Part shown: piece by piece, positions 17,046 through 25,750 of the stretch | How positions within the stretch are numbered: position 1 is the stretch's first letter | Layout of the letters: every line of letters begins with the position of its first letter | Origin: CAYVWB01 sp964455395 | GTDB taxonomy: Bacteria; Desulfobacterota; Desulfovibrionia; Desulfovibrionales; Desulfovibrionaceae | Direction: 5' to 3' | NCBI GenBank assembly: GCA_964455395.1 | Contig: CAYVWB010000014.1 | Location: 1-64,000 of the forward strand | Length of the DNA: 64,000 bases | Notes under the pieces: model-generated | What the model was told of the DNA's origin: nothing | The model's database searches: none | The model's input: only the letters and a program-made list of their open reading frames with translations | Made by a program: the position numbers and the translations under genes

Positions 17046-18357
17046 GAGGCCCGGTCCTCCATGCGGATGGCGCCGTCGGCCTGGAAAGTCACGGGCTGAC
17101 CGTCCTCCACCACCAGAGCCCGCTCTGGCGCCACGCCGCACGCTGTGGCCAGTCGGGAGTGCTTCACCAGATGCCGGTATTCGCCGTGCACGGGAATGAA
17201 GAACTTCGGTTTGACGGTTTCCAGCATCAACCGCAACTCTTCCTTGAACGCGTGACCCGAAGCGTGGATGCCTTTGATGCGCTCATAGAGCACCTCCGCG
17301 CCCAGGCGGTAGAGATTGTTGATGACGCGGGTGATGGCGCGCACGTTGCCCGGGATGAACCGCGAGGACATGATGACCAGATCGCCGCGGTTGATCTTGA
17401 TCTGGCGGTGCTCCCCACGCGCGATGCGGGTCAGTGCGGAGAGGGGTTCGCCTTGCGAACCCGTGACGATGAGCACCACCTCCTCGTCCGGCAAGCTCAG
17501 CACCTCTTCCATGTCGATATAGACGCCCTTCTCGATGGTGAGGAAACCGAGACGCTGCGCCGTCTCGATGTTTGACATGATGGAGCGGCCCGAGACGGCC
17601 ACTTTGCGGCCTGTCATCGCCGCAAGCTCGAAGATCTCCTGCATGCGCTGGATGTGGCTGGAGAAAAGCGTGATGAGGATGCGGCCCTTGGCGTCCTTGA
17701 AGAGCTCGGCCAAGGTGGCCATGATCTCGCGCTCGTTGGGGCTGTGGCCTTCGCGTTCGATGTTGGTGGAGTCGCTCATCAGCAGCATGGCGCCGCCGTC
17801 TTGACTGGCGAAGTGGCGGAAAGCGTCCAGATCGGTGGCGTTGCCATGCATGGGGTTGGTGTCGATCTTGAAGTCCCCTGTGTGCACGATGCGGCCAGCC
17901 GGCGTCTCCACGCCCAGACCGAAACCCTGGATGATGGAATGGCAGACGGGGATGAACGTCACGGCCATGTCGCCCAGCGGCACGCGGTCCCCGGCTTTCA
18001 CTTCGATGAGGTCCACGTAGCGGTCCAGGTCGTGTTCGCGCAGCTTGTTCTCCACCAGCGCCAAGGTGAAGCCGGAGCCGTAGACCGGAGCGTCCACGTA
18101 GGGCAAAAGCCACGGCAGCGCGCCGATGTGGTCTTCATGGGCGTGGGTCAGCACCACGCCGCGCAGCTTGTCTTTGGCGGCGATGATGTGGTCGAAGCGG
18201 GGGATGACCACGTCCACGCCGAGGAGGTAGTCGTCCGGAAACATCAGACCGCAGTCCACGGCTATCATGTGGTCCCGGGTGGCGAGGGTCATGCAGTTGA
18301 GGCCGATCTCGCCCATGCCGCCCAGGGGGGTCAGAGTCACGGCGCCGTCGGCTGTGC

Positions 18358-19092
18358 TCATGAGACGTTCTCCTGATGGACGCGGCGCAGTTCCTGGTAG
18401 GCCTCGCCCATGACGTGCTGAAGGTATGCGGTAAGCTCGTCGCGCTGCTTCAGGCTGAAGCGCTCCGGCTCTATGGGGGCTAATGCTTTCACGCGGACCA
18501 GCCGGCTGGCGCCCAGCCGCCAGTCGCGCGGCTGGAGGATGTTCCCTGCGCCGTGGTGCACCACCGGCACGATGGGCGCGCCCGACTTGATGGCGAGGAT
18601 GCTCCCCCCGGTCTTGAACTCGCCCAGGACGTCCACTTGGCTCTGGCGTGTTCCTTCCGGAAAGACCACGGGGCAGAAGCCTTCCTGCACGCGGGCGGCG
18701 GCTTCGTTCAACGCGCGCATGGCTTGGCGCTGATTCTTTCTGTCCACGGGCACATGGCCTGCAGTGCGCATGGCCGCGCCGAAGAGCGGGATGCGGAAGA
18801 GACTCTCCTTGGCCATGAAACTCAGGTCGAAGCGACGCAACAGGCTGAAGAACAGAAAAATATCCACTTGGCTCTGGTGGTTCGCCACCAGAACGAAGGG
18901 TCCTGCGGCGGGCAGCGCGTCGAGATCCGCTTCCACCCGCGCGCCCACGGCCCACATGAGGACCCGACCCCACAGCTTTTCGCTGGAGGTGGTCAACTTC
19001 CGCCAGCGCAGCACGCCCCCAAGGATGCAGCCCAGGCTGAAAAGCGCCGTGGCGGGCAGAAGGACAACGTAGAACAGGAGCGTGCGCAACAT
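18358..19092 (-). CDS. plsC: 1-acyl-sn-glycerol-3-phosphate acyltransferase
   Basis: This membrane-bound acyltransferase acylates lysophosphatidate in phospholipid synthesis. The product has 244 residues with one N-terminal membrane helix. Both signature motifs are intact: the catalytic N71-H72-xxxx-D77 (NHQSQVD) and FPEGTRQ at 144-150, which binds glycerol phosphate. Its TGA overlaps the RNase J ATG. It has its own promoter at 19312-19340. A second, diverged copy lies just upstream at 19461-20183 on the same strand; the two share long identical stretches around KESLFRIPLFGAAMR. Confidence 0.93.
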   Translation of the reverse strand: MLRTLLFYVVLLPATALFSLGCILGGVLRWRKLTTSSEKLWGRVLMWAVGARVEADLDALPAAGPFVLVANHQSQVDIFLFFSLLRRFDLSFMAKESLFRIPLFGAAMRTAGHVPVDRKNQRQAMRALNEAAARVQEGFCPVVFPEGTRQSQVDVLGEFKTGGSILAIKSGAPIVPVVHHGAGNILQPRDWRLGASRLVRVKALAPIEPERFSLKQRDELTAYLQHVMGEAYQELRRVHQENVS

Positions 19093-19311
19093 GGAAAGAC
19101 AGGCGCCCTTGGGTTGGGATGGAGCCGAGAATGGCGATGCGGGTGAGCGCCTGCGACTGCAAGGATGCGGGGCCGGCGGTCACCCGGAACACACGGTCTG
19201 CGCGCGCCGCGTACCCATGGATGACGCGGATGGCGCATTCCTGTCGTGTCGGAGAAGCGTTGCGGACGCCGAAGCGGTCACCCTTCGAAAACGCGGGACA
19301 GAAGCGCACGT

Positions 19312-19340
19312 TATATAGACTCCACCACGCGTGGCGTCAA
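19312..19340 (-). promoter_or_regulatory. Sigma-70 promoter of plsC-rnj
   Basis: On minus, TTGACG, a 17-base spacer and TATATA form a strong consensus promoter. The leader to the plsC ATG is about 210 bases and contains no gene. This promoter makes plsC-rnj independent of the second acyltransferase. Confidence 0.8.
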
Positions 19341-19422
19341 CCCTGCCCCTGCGCCGGGGGCTCGCACCGTTCCACCGTTCCATGGATCCATCGATCCCCG
19401 GACCAGCTCGACCAGGCCCTCG

Positions 19423-19470
19423 TCGCCGTCAGGACGACTCGCCGTCAGGACGACTCGCGGTCAGGGCAGC
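19423..19470. repeat. 16-bp tandem repeat at 3' end of second acyltransferase gene
   Basis: Two identical 16-bp units (19423-19438, 19439-19454) and a third with three mismatches (19455-19470) span the stop codon at 19461 and the last codons of the upstream acyltransferase. Confidence 0.8.
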
Positions 19471-20183
19471 TCGCGTTTCAACGCAGCGTACGCCTCGCCC
19501 ATGGCGGCCTCCAGATCGCGGGTCAGGCGGTCGCGGTCCTTCAGGGTGTACTCCCCCGGAGGGATGGCGGGCAGCGTCCGCACCACCACCCGACGCCCCC
19601 GGCCAAGACGCGGCGTCTCCCCGGCCATCACGTCGTACGTGCCGCGATGCACCACGGGCACGATGGGCAGACCCGTCTTGATGGCGAGAATGACGCCTCC
19701 TGTCCGGAATACGTTCAGTTCGTCACGGCTGGCCTGGAATCCGCCTTCCGGAAACACCACCGGGGAGTACCCCTCGGCTGCGCGCGCCACGGCGTCGTCG
19801 ATGCACCGCATGGCTGCGCGGCGGTTCTCACGGCGCACCGGCACGTGACGGCCCGCGCGCATGGCGGCTCCGAACAGCGGAATCCGGAAGAGACTCTCCT
19901 TGGCGATGAACGAAAGCGGCCGTGCGCCGAAGACGCTCGTCAGCATGGGGATGTCGAACTGGCTGACGTGGTTGGCGATGAAGACCACGGGCTGCTCCCG
20001 CGGCGGCAAAGACGCGCCGCGCCTCTCCACCGAAACCCACGCCACGCGCAGCAGCAGGCTCGCCCAGAGTTTCTCCAGCTGCTTGTCCAGACGAGACCAG
20101 CCCAAGGCGTCGCAACAAGCTGCAGCGCTGCATGCCAGCACTGTCAGCGGCAGAGCGAGACTGTGGAAGAACGTGGTGCGCAT
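19461..20183 (-). CDS. PlsC-family acyltransferase paralog
   Basis: The product has 240 residues and is a clear paralog of the plsC at 18358-19092. The catalytic H72-xxxx-D77 box (NHVSQFD) is kept, so it should still transfer acyl groups. The second motif reads FPEGGF where the family has FPEGTR, losing the Thr-Arg that help bind the acceptor phosphate. The acceptor may therefore differ from lysophosphatidate; this is inference. No strong ribosome-binding site precedes the ATG at 20183. The gene lies between the EF-G-like gene and plsC. Confidence 0.87.
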   Translation of the reverse strand: MRTTFFHSLALPLTVLACSAAACCDALGWSRLDKQLEKLWASLLLRVAWVSVERRGASLPPREQPVVFIANHVSQFDIPMLTSVFGARPLSFIAKESLFRIPLFGAAMRAGRHVPVRRENRRAAMRCIDDAVARAAEGYSPVVFPEGGFQASRDELNVFRTGGVILAIKTGLPIVPVVHRGTYDVMAGETPRLGRGRRVVVRTLPAIPPGEYTLKDRDRLTRDLEAAMGEAYAALKRELP

Positions 20184-20418
20184 GGCGGCGTGGGCAGGAC
20201 GTCAATCCCGTGCATGTCCTGGTGGATTCGGGGTGATGGCGGCGCGCCTGGCCCGAGTGCTTGCGTGTGCGGCGCAGTCTTGCGTGTGCGGCGCGGAACG
20301 GACTGTCGGGCGTCGTTCGCGTCTCGGGCGGAACAGCCCGGCCCCGGACATGGCAAAGGGGAAGACGACGCGACTGCGGCCTGCCGTCTTCCCCATACAG
20401 GCTTCGAAGTGATGAAGA

Positions 20419-22479
20419 TTACTCGCTGGCGTTGGCCTCCGCAAGGACTTTCTCCGCCACCTGGGGCGGCGTTTCCTCGTAGTGGGCCAGCTCCATGGTG
20501 AAGACGCCTTGGCCGCCGGTCATGGAGCGCAGGTCCGGCGCGTAGCGCAACAGCTCGCTCATGGGGGCGTGGGCGCGGATCTCCGTGACGCCGCCATTGG
20601 AGTCAGAGCCGAGCACTTTGCCGCGGCGGCTGGAGAGGTCGCCGATGACGTCGCCCATGAACTCGTCCGGCACGGAGACGGTGACCAGCATGATGGGCTC
20701 CAGCAGCACGGGTTTGGCGTGCTCCATGGCTTTCTTGAAAGCCAGTGAGCCGGCGATCTTGAAGGCCATTTCCGAGGAATCCACGGAGTGGAAGGAACCG
20801 TCGTACAGAGTGACCTTGAAGTCCACCACGGGGAACCCGGCCAAGTGGCCGCGGGCTGCGGCTTCCTGCACGCCTTTGTCCACGGCGGGGATGTACTGCC
20901 GGGGGATGGCCCCGCCCACGATCTGGTCCACGAACTCGTAGCCCGCGCCGTGGGGCAGCGGCTCCATGCGAATCCAGCAGTCGCCGAACTGGCCACGGCC
21001 GCCGGACTGCTTCTTGTGGCGACCCTGCACGTCGGCCTTGCCGCGGATGGTTTCACGGTAGGGCACTTTGGGCGTTTTCAGCTCGATATCGACCTTGTAG
21101 CGCCGGCGCGCGCGCTCCACGGCCGTTTCGATGTGCAGTTGCCCCATGCCCGAGAGGAGGATGTCGCCGGACTCTTCGTCACGGGTGAGGGAGAGGGTGA
21201 TGTCTTCCGGCAAGAGCTTCTGGACGGCTTGATAGACTTTGTCTTCCTCACCTTTTTCCTTGGGCGCCAAGGCGTAGGTGATGAGTTGGGGAGGCAGCGG
21301 CGGCGTGGCGAGCCGGAAGGCGTCGTCCTTGCCGCTGGTCAGGGTGTGTCCCGTGGCGGTGGTTTTCAGCTTGGCCACGCCCACGATGGCGCCGGGACCA
21401 GCGGGGGTCTTGGTGGGAGTGTGCGTCTTGCCGGTGAGATGGAGGAGCTGGCCCACGCGTTCCGTCTCGCCCACGGTCGGGTTGAAGTAGGTGGCGTCCG
21501 GCGCGAATTCGCCGGCGAGCACCCGAAAGATGGTCAGCTGGCCGGCGAAGGGGTCCGCCAGGGTCTTCAGCGCGAACGCAGCCACGGGGGCTTGCAGGCT
21601 GGGCGCGCGCTCCTCGCCTGCCGTGTTCGGGAAAGGCGCGCGCTCCATGGGGCCAGGGAAGAGGTCCGCCACGACATCCAGCAGCACGGCGCCGCCCTTG
21701 TTCTCCAGCGCGGCCCCCGCCAGCACGGGGGTCAGTTCCCCGCGCAGGAGACCTTGGCGCAGACCCTGACGCACGTCCTCGGCGGAGAGTTCGCCCTCTT
21801 CGAGGTACTTCTCCATCAGCGCTTCGTCGCTCTCGGCGATGTTCTCGATGGCCGTTTCCTGCAGGGTGAGCACGTCTTCAGCCAGATCGTCGGGCATCGT
21901 TACGGGCGCCATGGCGCCGTCTTCGCCGAAGCGATAGGCTTGGTTCTCCAGCACGTGCGCCACGCCCTCGAGCTGGCCGGCTTCGCCCATGGGCAGCGTC
22001 ATCAGCACGGGCTTCACGTTCAGCATGGTGGAGAGGCTCGCCAGGGCCTGGTCGAAGTCTGCGCGGTCGCGGTCCATCTTGTTGATGAAGACCACGGCGG
22101 GCAGGCCGGCGGCCTGGATCTGGCTCCAGAAACGCTTGGCCAGAGGCCGTACGCCGTCCACGGCGTCCACCACGAAGACCACGGCGTCCACGGCGGCGAG
22201 GATGAGCGGGAGGTCGCCGACGAAATTGTTGTCCCCGGGGAGGTCGATGAGGAAGTGTTCGCCGTTGTTCCAGCTGAAGTGGGCGAACCCGGGCTGGATG
22301 GAGCCGCCGCGCCGGGTCTCTTCGGGTTCGTAGTCGAGGGCGGTGGCGCCTTCCTCGATCTTGCCGAGGCGGCTGACGGCCTTGGCGTGGTAGAGCAGCA
22401 TCTCGGCCAGAGACGTCTTGCCTGCGCCGCCGGCGCCGACGAGGGCGTACGTTCTCTGGGCGTCCAACGATTTGGCCAT
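20419..22479 (-). CDS. Elongation factor G-like GTPase (EF-G2 type)
   Basis: This 686-residue translational GTPase has the EF-G domain order: GTPase, domain II, then domains III-V (SGMGQLHIETAVERARRRY, and the C-terminal QGVFTMELAHYEETPP). The P-loop is GAGGAGKT at 15-22, G3 is DLPGDNNF and G4 is NKMD. The DLPGDNNF sequence and missing canonical switch residues set it apart from housekeeping EF-G and fit the FusA2/EF-G-like subfamily of unknown role. It is not next to rpsL, rpsG or tuf, as main fusA would be. The start at 22479 has GGGAGAGG just upstream. Confidence 0.88.
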   Translation of the reverse strand: MAKSLDAQRTYALVGAGGAGKTSLAEMLLYHAKAVSRLGKIEEGATALDYEPEETRRGGSIQPGFAHFSWNNGEHFLIDLPGDNNFVGDLPLILAAVDAVVFVVDAVDGVRPLAKRFWSQIQAAGLPAVVFINKMDRDRADFDQALASLSTMLNVKPVLMTLPMGEAGQLEGVAHVLENQAYRFGEDGAMAPVTMPDDLAEDVLTLQETAIENIAESDEALMEKYLEEGELSAEDVRQGLRQGLLRGELTPVLAGAALENKGGAVLLDVVADLFPGPMERAPFPNTAGEERAPSLQAPVAAFALKTLADPFAGQLTIFRVLAGEFAPDATYFNPTVGETERVGQLLHLTGKTHTPTKTPAGPGAIVGVAKLKTTATGHTLTSGKDDAFRLATPPLPPQLITYALAPKEKGEEDKVYQAVQKLLPEDITLSLTRDEESGDILLSGMGQLHIETAVERARRRYKVDIELKTPKVPYRETIRGKADVQGRHKKQSGGRGQFGDCWIRMEPLPHGAGYEFVDQIVGGAIPRQYIPAVDKGVQEAAARGHLAGFPVVDFKVTLYDGSFHSVDSSEMAFKIAGSLAFKKAMEHAKPVLLEPIMLVTVSVPDEFMGDVIGDLSSRRGKVLGSDSNGGVTEIRAHAPMSELLRYAPDLRSMTGGQGVFTMELAHYEETPPQVAEKVLAEANASE

Positions 22480-22547
22480 GTCCCTCTCCCTTGGGCTTGT
22501 GTGAAGGTCCCCTCCCTGCGGAGGAGGCCGAAGGACGACGTTCATCC

Positions 22548-22577
22548 GTCATAGGGAGGCGCGGCGACCGTTGTCAA
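22548..22577 (-). promoter_or_regulatory. Sigma-70 promoter of EF-G-like gene
   Basis: On minus, consensus TTGACA, an 18-base spacer and TATGAC lie about 70 bases before the ATG at 22479. Confidence 0.7.
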
Positions 22578-23104
22578 CCCCTCGTAACATTGCGTGATGG
22601 ACAGGAATCGTCAGTACGGCGCGCGGACGCCGTTCAGGCGTGGAAGAACGCCGCGAGGCCGACGGGATGACGGCGGAGGGAGCCGACCGTGCGCTGTAGG
22701 CGAGGAGGCGACCAGAGAGACGTCGCCATGGCCGTCGCGCCCATCGCTGGCGGCGTGGTGGTCAAAAAGCATCAGGGATGATGTCGTCAAGATGGAAACG
22801 TCGCGTAAGCGACAGGGAAACGGATACCGCCGCACGCTGCATTGACTTGGGGGGGCTGTGCAACGTGCGGCGGCAAGGGGAAGTGACGTCTGGGGGGGCG
22901 TCACGAGAAAGAAGATAACGCATCCAGAGGAAATACGCAAGAGCTGTTAGCAATATTTGCAAATATTGTTCAATGCGGCGCTAATTCTGTATACGTATAG
23001 AAATTATCGATGCGAAGAGAGCGCTGGGGCGATGGGCGGTATGCGTGTCGCTGGCGTCATGTCGGGGAGAGCGTACGGCGTATGCGGCGGCGCATGTCGT
23101 GTCG
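22578..23104. other. Gene-free region with AT-rich palindromic island
   Basis: Between the TraB/GumN stop and the EF-G-like promoter no coding region can be supported; the short frames begin with TTG and lack ribosome-binding sites. The part at about 22936-23012 is markedly AT-rich for this chromosome and contains two palindromes (22951-22968 and 22990-22999). The rest is featureless GC-rich sequence. Confidence 0.5.
22951..22968. promoter_or_regulatory. Perfect 18-bp palindrome, possible operator
   Basis: CAATATTTGCAAATATTG is its own reverse complement. It sits between possible promoter elements on both strands (minus TTGAAC; plus TTGTTC-N18-TATACG at 22966-22995). The size and symmetry suit a dimeric regulator. 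There is no T-tract or loop, so a terminator is unlikely. Confidence 0.5.
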
Positions 23105-24073
23105 TCAATACTGCACCGCGTCTCCCTGGCGGACCTGCTCCACCCGGGCGCCGGCGTGTTCCAGAAGCTCCAGAACGCCGTCTTCACCCACGTAATGCGC
23201 CGCGCCGATAATGACGAAGGCTTCGCGATCTTGCCGCAGCATGGCGAGAATGCGTTCGGCCATGGCGGGGTTGCGCGCATCCAGCAGGATTTCATAGAAG
23301 GCGTCCATGCCGGGGTCTTCGCGGCGGGCGGCGGTGATGTGCTCGGCGAGCCCCTCGGCGTCGCCGGCGCGCCAGAGGCGGGCCAAGGCGTGGTATTCCT
23401 CGGTCACGGCGTTGGGTTTTTCCAGGATGGTCTCCAGATATTTCGCCTGCAACGGCAGGGGGATATCTCCGATCATCTGCAGCTGCCACGCCACGGATTC
23501 CAGTTCCTCCAGGGGCTTGGCGTCCCGACGAGCCTGAGTGATGAAGTGCATGTCGATGCCCTCGGTGGCTTGGGGCAGCGTCTGGGAAAGCTCCGTCCCC
23601 ACCAGCATGAAGGCGACCATCATGGGCTTCAGACCGCGGACCAGCTCCACGCCGAGGCCTTCTCCACCGCCGAGTCGTTGCTGCAGCGCGCGCCACGCCC
23701 GGGGGGAGAGCAGCGCTTGGAGGTCTTTGTCGGGCGGCAGCATGGCGAGCTGTCCCATGTGCATGAGCCCGGCCAGTTGCGCGGTCTCGTCGATGACGGC
23801 TTCCACCACCACCACATCGGCTGCGCGGTAGGCGGCTTCGATGGTTGGATGCAGGGGGAAGATGGAGCTGTCCACGATGTGGATGGAGCCCAGCAGATAG
23901 GCTGCGCCGGGGGTGTCCGGCAGGGTGACGCGCCACATCAGCAGGTCCCTCCCGGAGGCGGCGTGGCTCTCCGGCGCGGCCTGGGGGTGCAGGGCGATCC
24001 AGAGGGCGATGAAAAGCAGGGGGGCGAGTCGGCGTGCGCGCCATGCGCTGCCGGGGCGACTTGGCGGCGCCAT
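23105..24073 (-). CDS. TraB/GumN family protein
   Basis: The 322-residue product begins with a basic stretch and a hydrophobic helix (LAPLLFIALWIAL), which reads as a signal peptide or anchor, so it is probably periplasmic. The family marks are GSIHIVD near residue 65 and a C-terminal GAAHYVGEDGVLELL. TraB/GumN proteins share a fold with erythromycin-esterase-like and Tiki-type proteases, but their role in bacteria is mostly undefined. It begins 4 bases after the cyclic-nucleotide-binding gene, whose last codons supply its GAGGA ribosome-binding site, so the two are translated together. Confidence 0.85.
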   Translation of the reverse strand: MAPPSRPGSAWRARRLAPLLFIALWIALHPQAAPESHAASGRDLLMWRVTLPDTPGAAYLLGSIHIVDSSIFPLHPTIEAAYRAADVVVVEAVIDETAQLAGLMHMGQLAMLPPDKDLQALLSPRAWRALQQRLGGGEGLGVELVRGLKPMMVAFMLVGTELSQTLPQATEGIDMHFITQARRDAKPLEELESVAWQLQMIGDIPLPLQAKYLETILEKPNAVTEEYHALARLWRAGDAEGLAEHITAARREDPGMDAFYEILLDARNPAMAERILAMLRQDREAFVIIGAAHYVGEDGVLELLEHAGARVEQVRQGDAVQY

Positions 24074-24077
24074 GACG

Positions 24078-24539
24078 TCAAATCCTCGTGTAGACGAGCT
24101 TGCCGGTGGTCATGCGCAGGCGTTGGCTGATCATGCGCGCCATGTTCTTGAGCATCTTGATGCCGATACTGGGGTGCTGCGTGACGAGATTCTCGAAGTT
24201 CTCGTTGGAAAGCACCAGCAGGCTGGCGTCGTCGCGAGCCACAGCCGAGGCGGAGCGGGGTTCGTCGTCGATGAAGGACATCTCGCCGAAGTGGGTCCGC
24301 GGGTTCAAGGTGACGACGATCTGCTCCAGATCGTCCAGGCTCTCTTTGAGGATGTCCACCCGTCCCTCCACGATGAAGGCCATGTAGTTCTCCTTGTCGC
24401 CTTGGCGGAAGATGGTCTGGCCCTTCTTGTAGTTGTGGAGAGAGAGGAAGCGCGCAATGGTTTCCACTTCCGGCCGGGTGAAGTCCTTGCCCCACTTCGT
24501 TTCATCGAACATATTGGCGATTTCTTTGAGGGAATTCAT
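24078..24539 (-). CDS. Cyclic nucleotide-binding domain protein
   Basis: This is a 153-residue protein made almost only of one cNMP-binding (CAP_ED) domain: YKKGQTIFRQGDKENYMAFI, a strand pattern, then HFGEMSFIDDEPRSASAVA, which is the phosphate-binding cassette with Gly-Glu and Arg. No DNA-binding helix-turn-helix follows, so it is not a Crp/Fnr regulator. It may bind cAMP or cGMP and act on a partner. ATG at 24539 follows AGGAG. The longer frame upstream has no homology. Coupled to the TraB/GumN gene. Confidence 0.88.
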   Translation of the reverse strand: MNSLKEIANMFDETKWGKDFTRPEVETIARFLSLHNYKKGQTIFRQGDKENYMAFIVEGRVDILKESLDDLEQIVVTLNPRTHFGEMSFIDDEPRSASAVARDDASLLVLSNENFENLVTQHPSIGIKMLKNMARMISQRLRMTTGKLVYTRI

Positions 24540-24712
24540 CTGCAAACTCTCCTGCGCCGCGTGTTCGGGTTGCAGGCGGCGGGGCGCGGCGCCATGTTGA
24601 TTTTGAAACCCTCGCGCCCGAATGGCAAGCCTTTTCTCTTCGTCCCGAGCCGACTCCGGGAGGTATCGGATGCAACAGCGCACGCCGCCGAGAGAGCGCG
24701 CCAGCGAAATGT

Positions 24713-25459
24713 TCAAGGCGCCTCGCCTGCGCGCAGGGTCTTGCCGTGCAGCGCACGGGGGTCCTCCTCCAGCAAGGCGACCAGGCCCATGGCGGACTCT
24801 TCCGGGCTGATGAGCTTGCCTTCCTCCTTCCAGGGCCGGAAAATCTCGTGCAAGGCGTCGGCGCCGCCGCCTTCGGCTTGGCGGGCCTGGGTCTGCATGC
24901 GCGTGTCCACGATGCCGGGTCGGTAGATGAACGCCGAGACGGTCTTGGTCTCCGCGGCGAACTGGCGCAAGAGATGCTCCTCTCCGGCCTTGGCGGCGCA
25001 GTAGGCGGCGATGCCCGGCTGGATGATCTCCGCTGCGCCGCTGCCGAAGACCACGGCCACGCCGCGCTCGGCTTCATCCATCTGCGGCGCGCAGGCGCGC
25101 ATCAGCCGCCACGCGGCGGTGAAGCTTGCGTTGACCACGGCCCAGAAGGCCTCCTCCGAGAGTTCGGTGAGCAGCGGCCCCGGATGGAGCACTCCGGCGG
25201 CGTGGATGAAGCCGGCGAACCGGCCCATGGCTTGCGCCTGTCGGACGAGCGCTTCCGCCACCCCGGGCGCAGACGCGTCTCCTGGCGCAGCCACGGCTTC
25301 GGCGCCGTGGCATTCGGCGGCGGCTTCGCGCAGGGCGTCTTCGCTGCGGGCGTTGAGCGTCACGCGCACGCCCCGCTCGGCGAGCAGGCGCGCCAAGGCG
25401 CGGCCCACCCCGGAGGACGCGCCGGTGATGATCACGGTCTTGTCGGTGAGATGGCTCAT
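24713..25459 (-). CDS. Short-chain dehydrogenase/reductase
   Basis: An NAD(P)-dependent SDR of 248 residues. The dinucleotide motif TGASSGVG is at 13-20, HAAG replaces the usual NNAG, and the active-site Ser and YCAAK are in line (GSGAAEIIQPGIAAYCAAKAG region). The substrate is unknown. AGGAGG lies 5 bases before the ATG at 25459. A frame that stays open for another 400 codons upstream is the antisense shadow of the peptidase gene. Divergent from that gene. Confidence 0.92.
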   Translation of the reverse strand: MSHLTDKTVIITGASSGVGRALARLLAERGVRVTLNARSEDALREAAAECHGAEAVAAPGDASAPGVAEALVRQAQAMGRFAGFIHAAGVLHPGPLLTELSEEAFWAVVNASFTAAWRLMRACAPQMDEAERGVAVVFGSGAAEIIQPGIAAYCAAKAGEEHLLRQFAAETKTVSAFIYRPGIVDTRMQTQARQAEGGGADALHEIFRPWKEEGKLISPEESAMGLVALLEEDPRALHGKTLRAGEAP

Positions 25460-25750
25460 GCAAGCCTCCTTCTTGTTCGCTGTGCAGTCTCGTGGGACGA
25501 ACGGCGCCACGCGGCCCCGGTCAAAGAGGATATGTCGCGGGGGCTGCAGCGTTTGCAGAACGCGATTGCAGAAGACGCTTCCAAGTTGGCGCGGTTGTGC
25601 TACCATGCCTTCCATGACGTCCGGAACATTTCCCCCAGGCGGCTTGTCTGTCGGGACGTCTGCGGCGCGCGCTCGGGGTTGACGTTCCTGCGGGGAAGCG
25701 CCTACCAATCGCTGCGGCGATCGTACCACATGTTCGGCACAGGAGGAATC

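Larger units (their letters stand above)
16476..18361 (-). pseudogene. rnj: Ribonuclease J, interrupted by N gap and foreign insert
   Basis: RNase J is a metallo-beta-lactamase/beta-CASP endo- and 5' exonuclease. The N-terminal piece (18361 to 17046, about 438 codons) is normal: GGMGEIGLNC, the metal motif HAHEDHIGAL, HTGDFKID, the beta-CASP SGRSIMSNI and the late HASGHA and IPVHGEYRHL. The C-terminal piece (16838 to 16476, 120 codons) resumes with VDAIYVDGKGVGDVGHTV and is also normal. Between them lie 197 bases resembling acetolactate synthase plus ten N, and the two pieces are in different frames. The two RNase J pieces alone total about 558 residues, the normal family length, so the middle is extra. 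The ATG overlaps the stop of the upstream acyltransferase gene (ATGA). The break is probably an assembly fault, not decay. Confidence 0.88.

Noticed and set aside
20788..22554. Plus-strand frame of 588 codons opposite the EF-G-like gene
   Set aside because: His/Gly/Val-rich composition typical of antisense frames in GC-rich genes; the minus strand shows clear GTPase motifs.
22611..22962. Small minus-strand frames in the EF-G/TraB spacer
   Set aside because: They begin with TTG, lack ribosome-binding sites and overlap the palindromic AT-rich island.
24746..25750. Upstream extension of the M16C peptidase frame over the SDR gene
   Set aside because: It is the antisense of the SDR. The peptidase family begins near MASVPEHD, which has AGGAGG directly before it.
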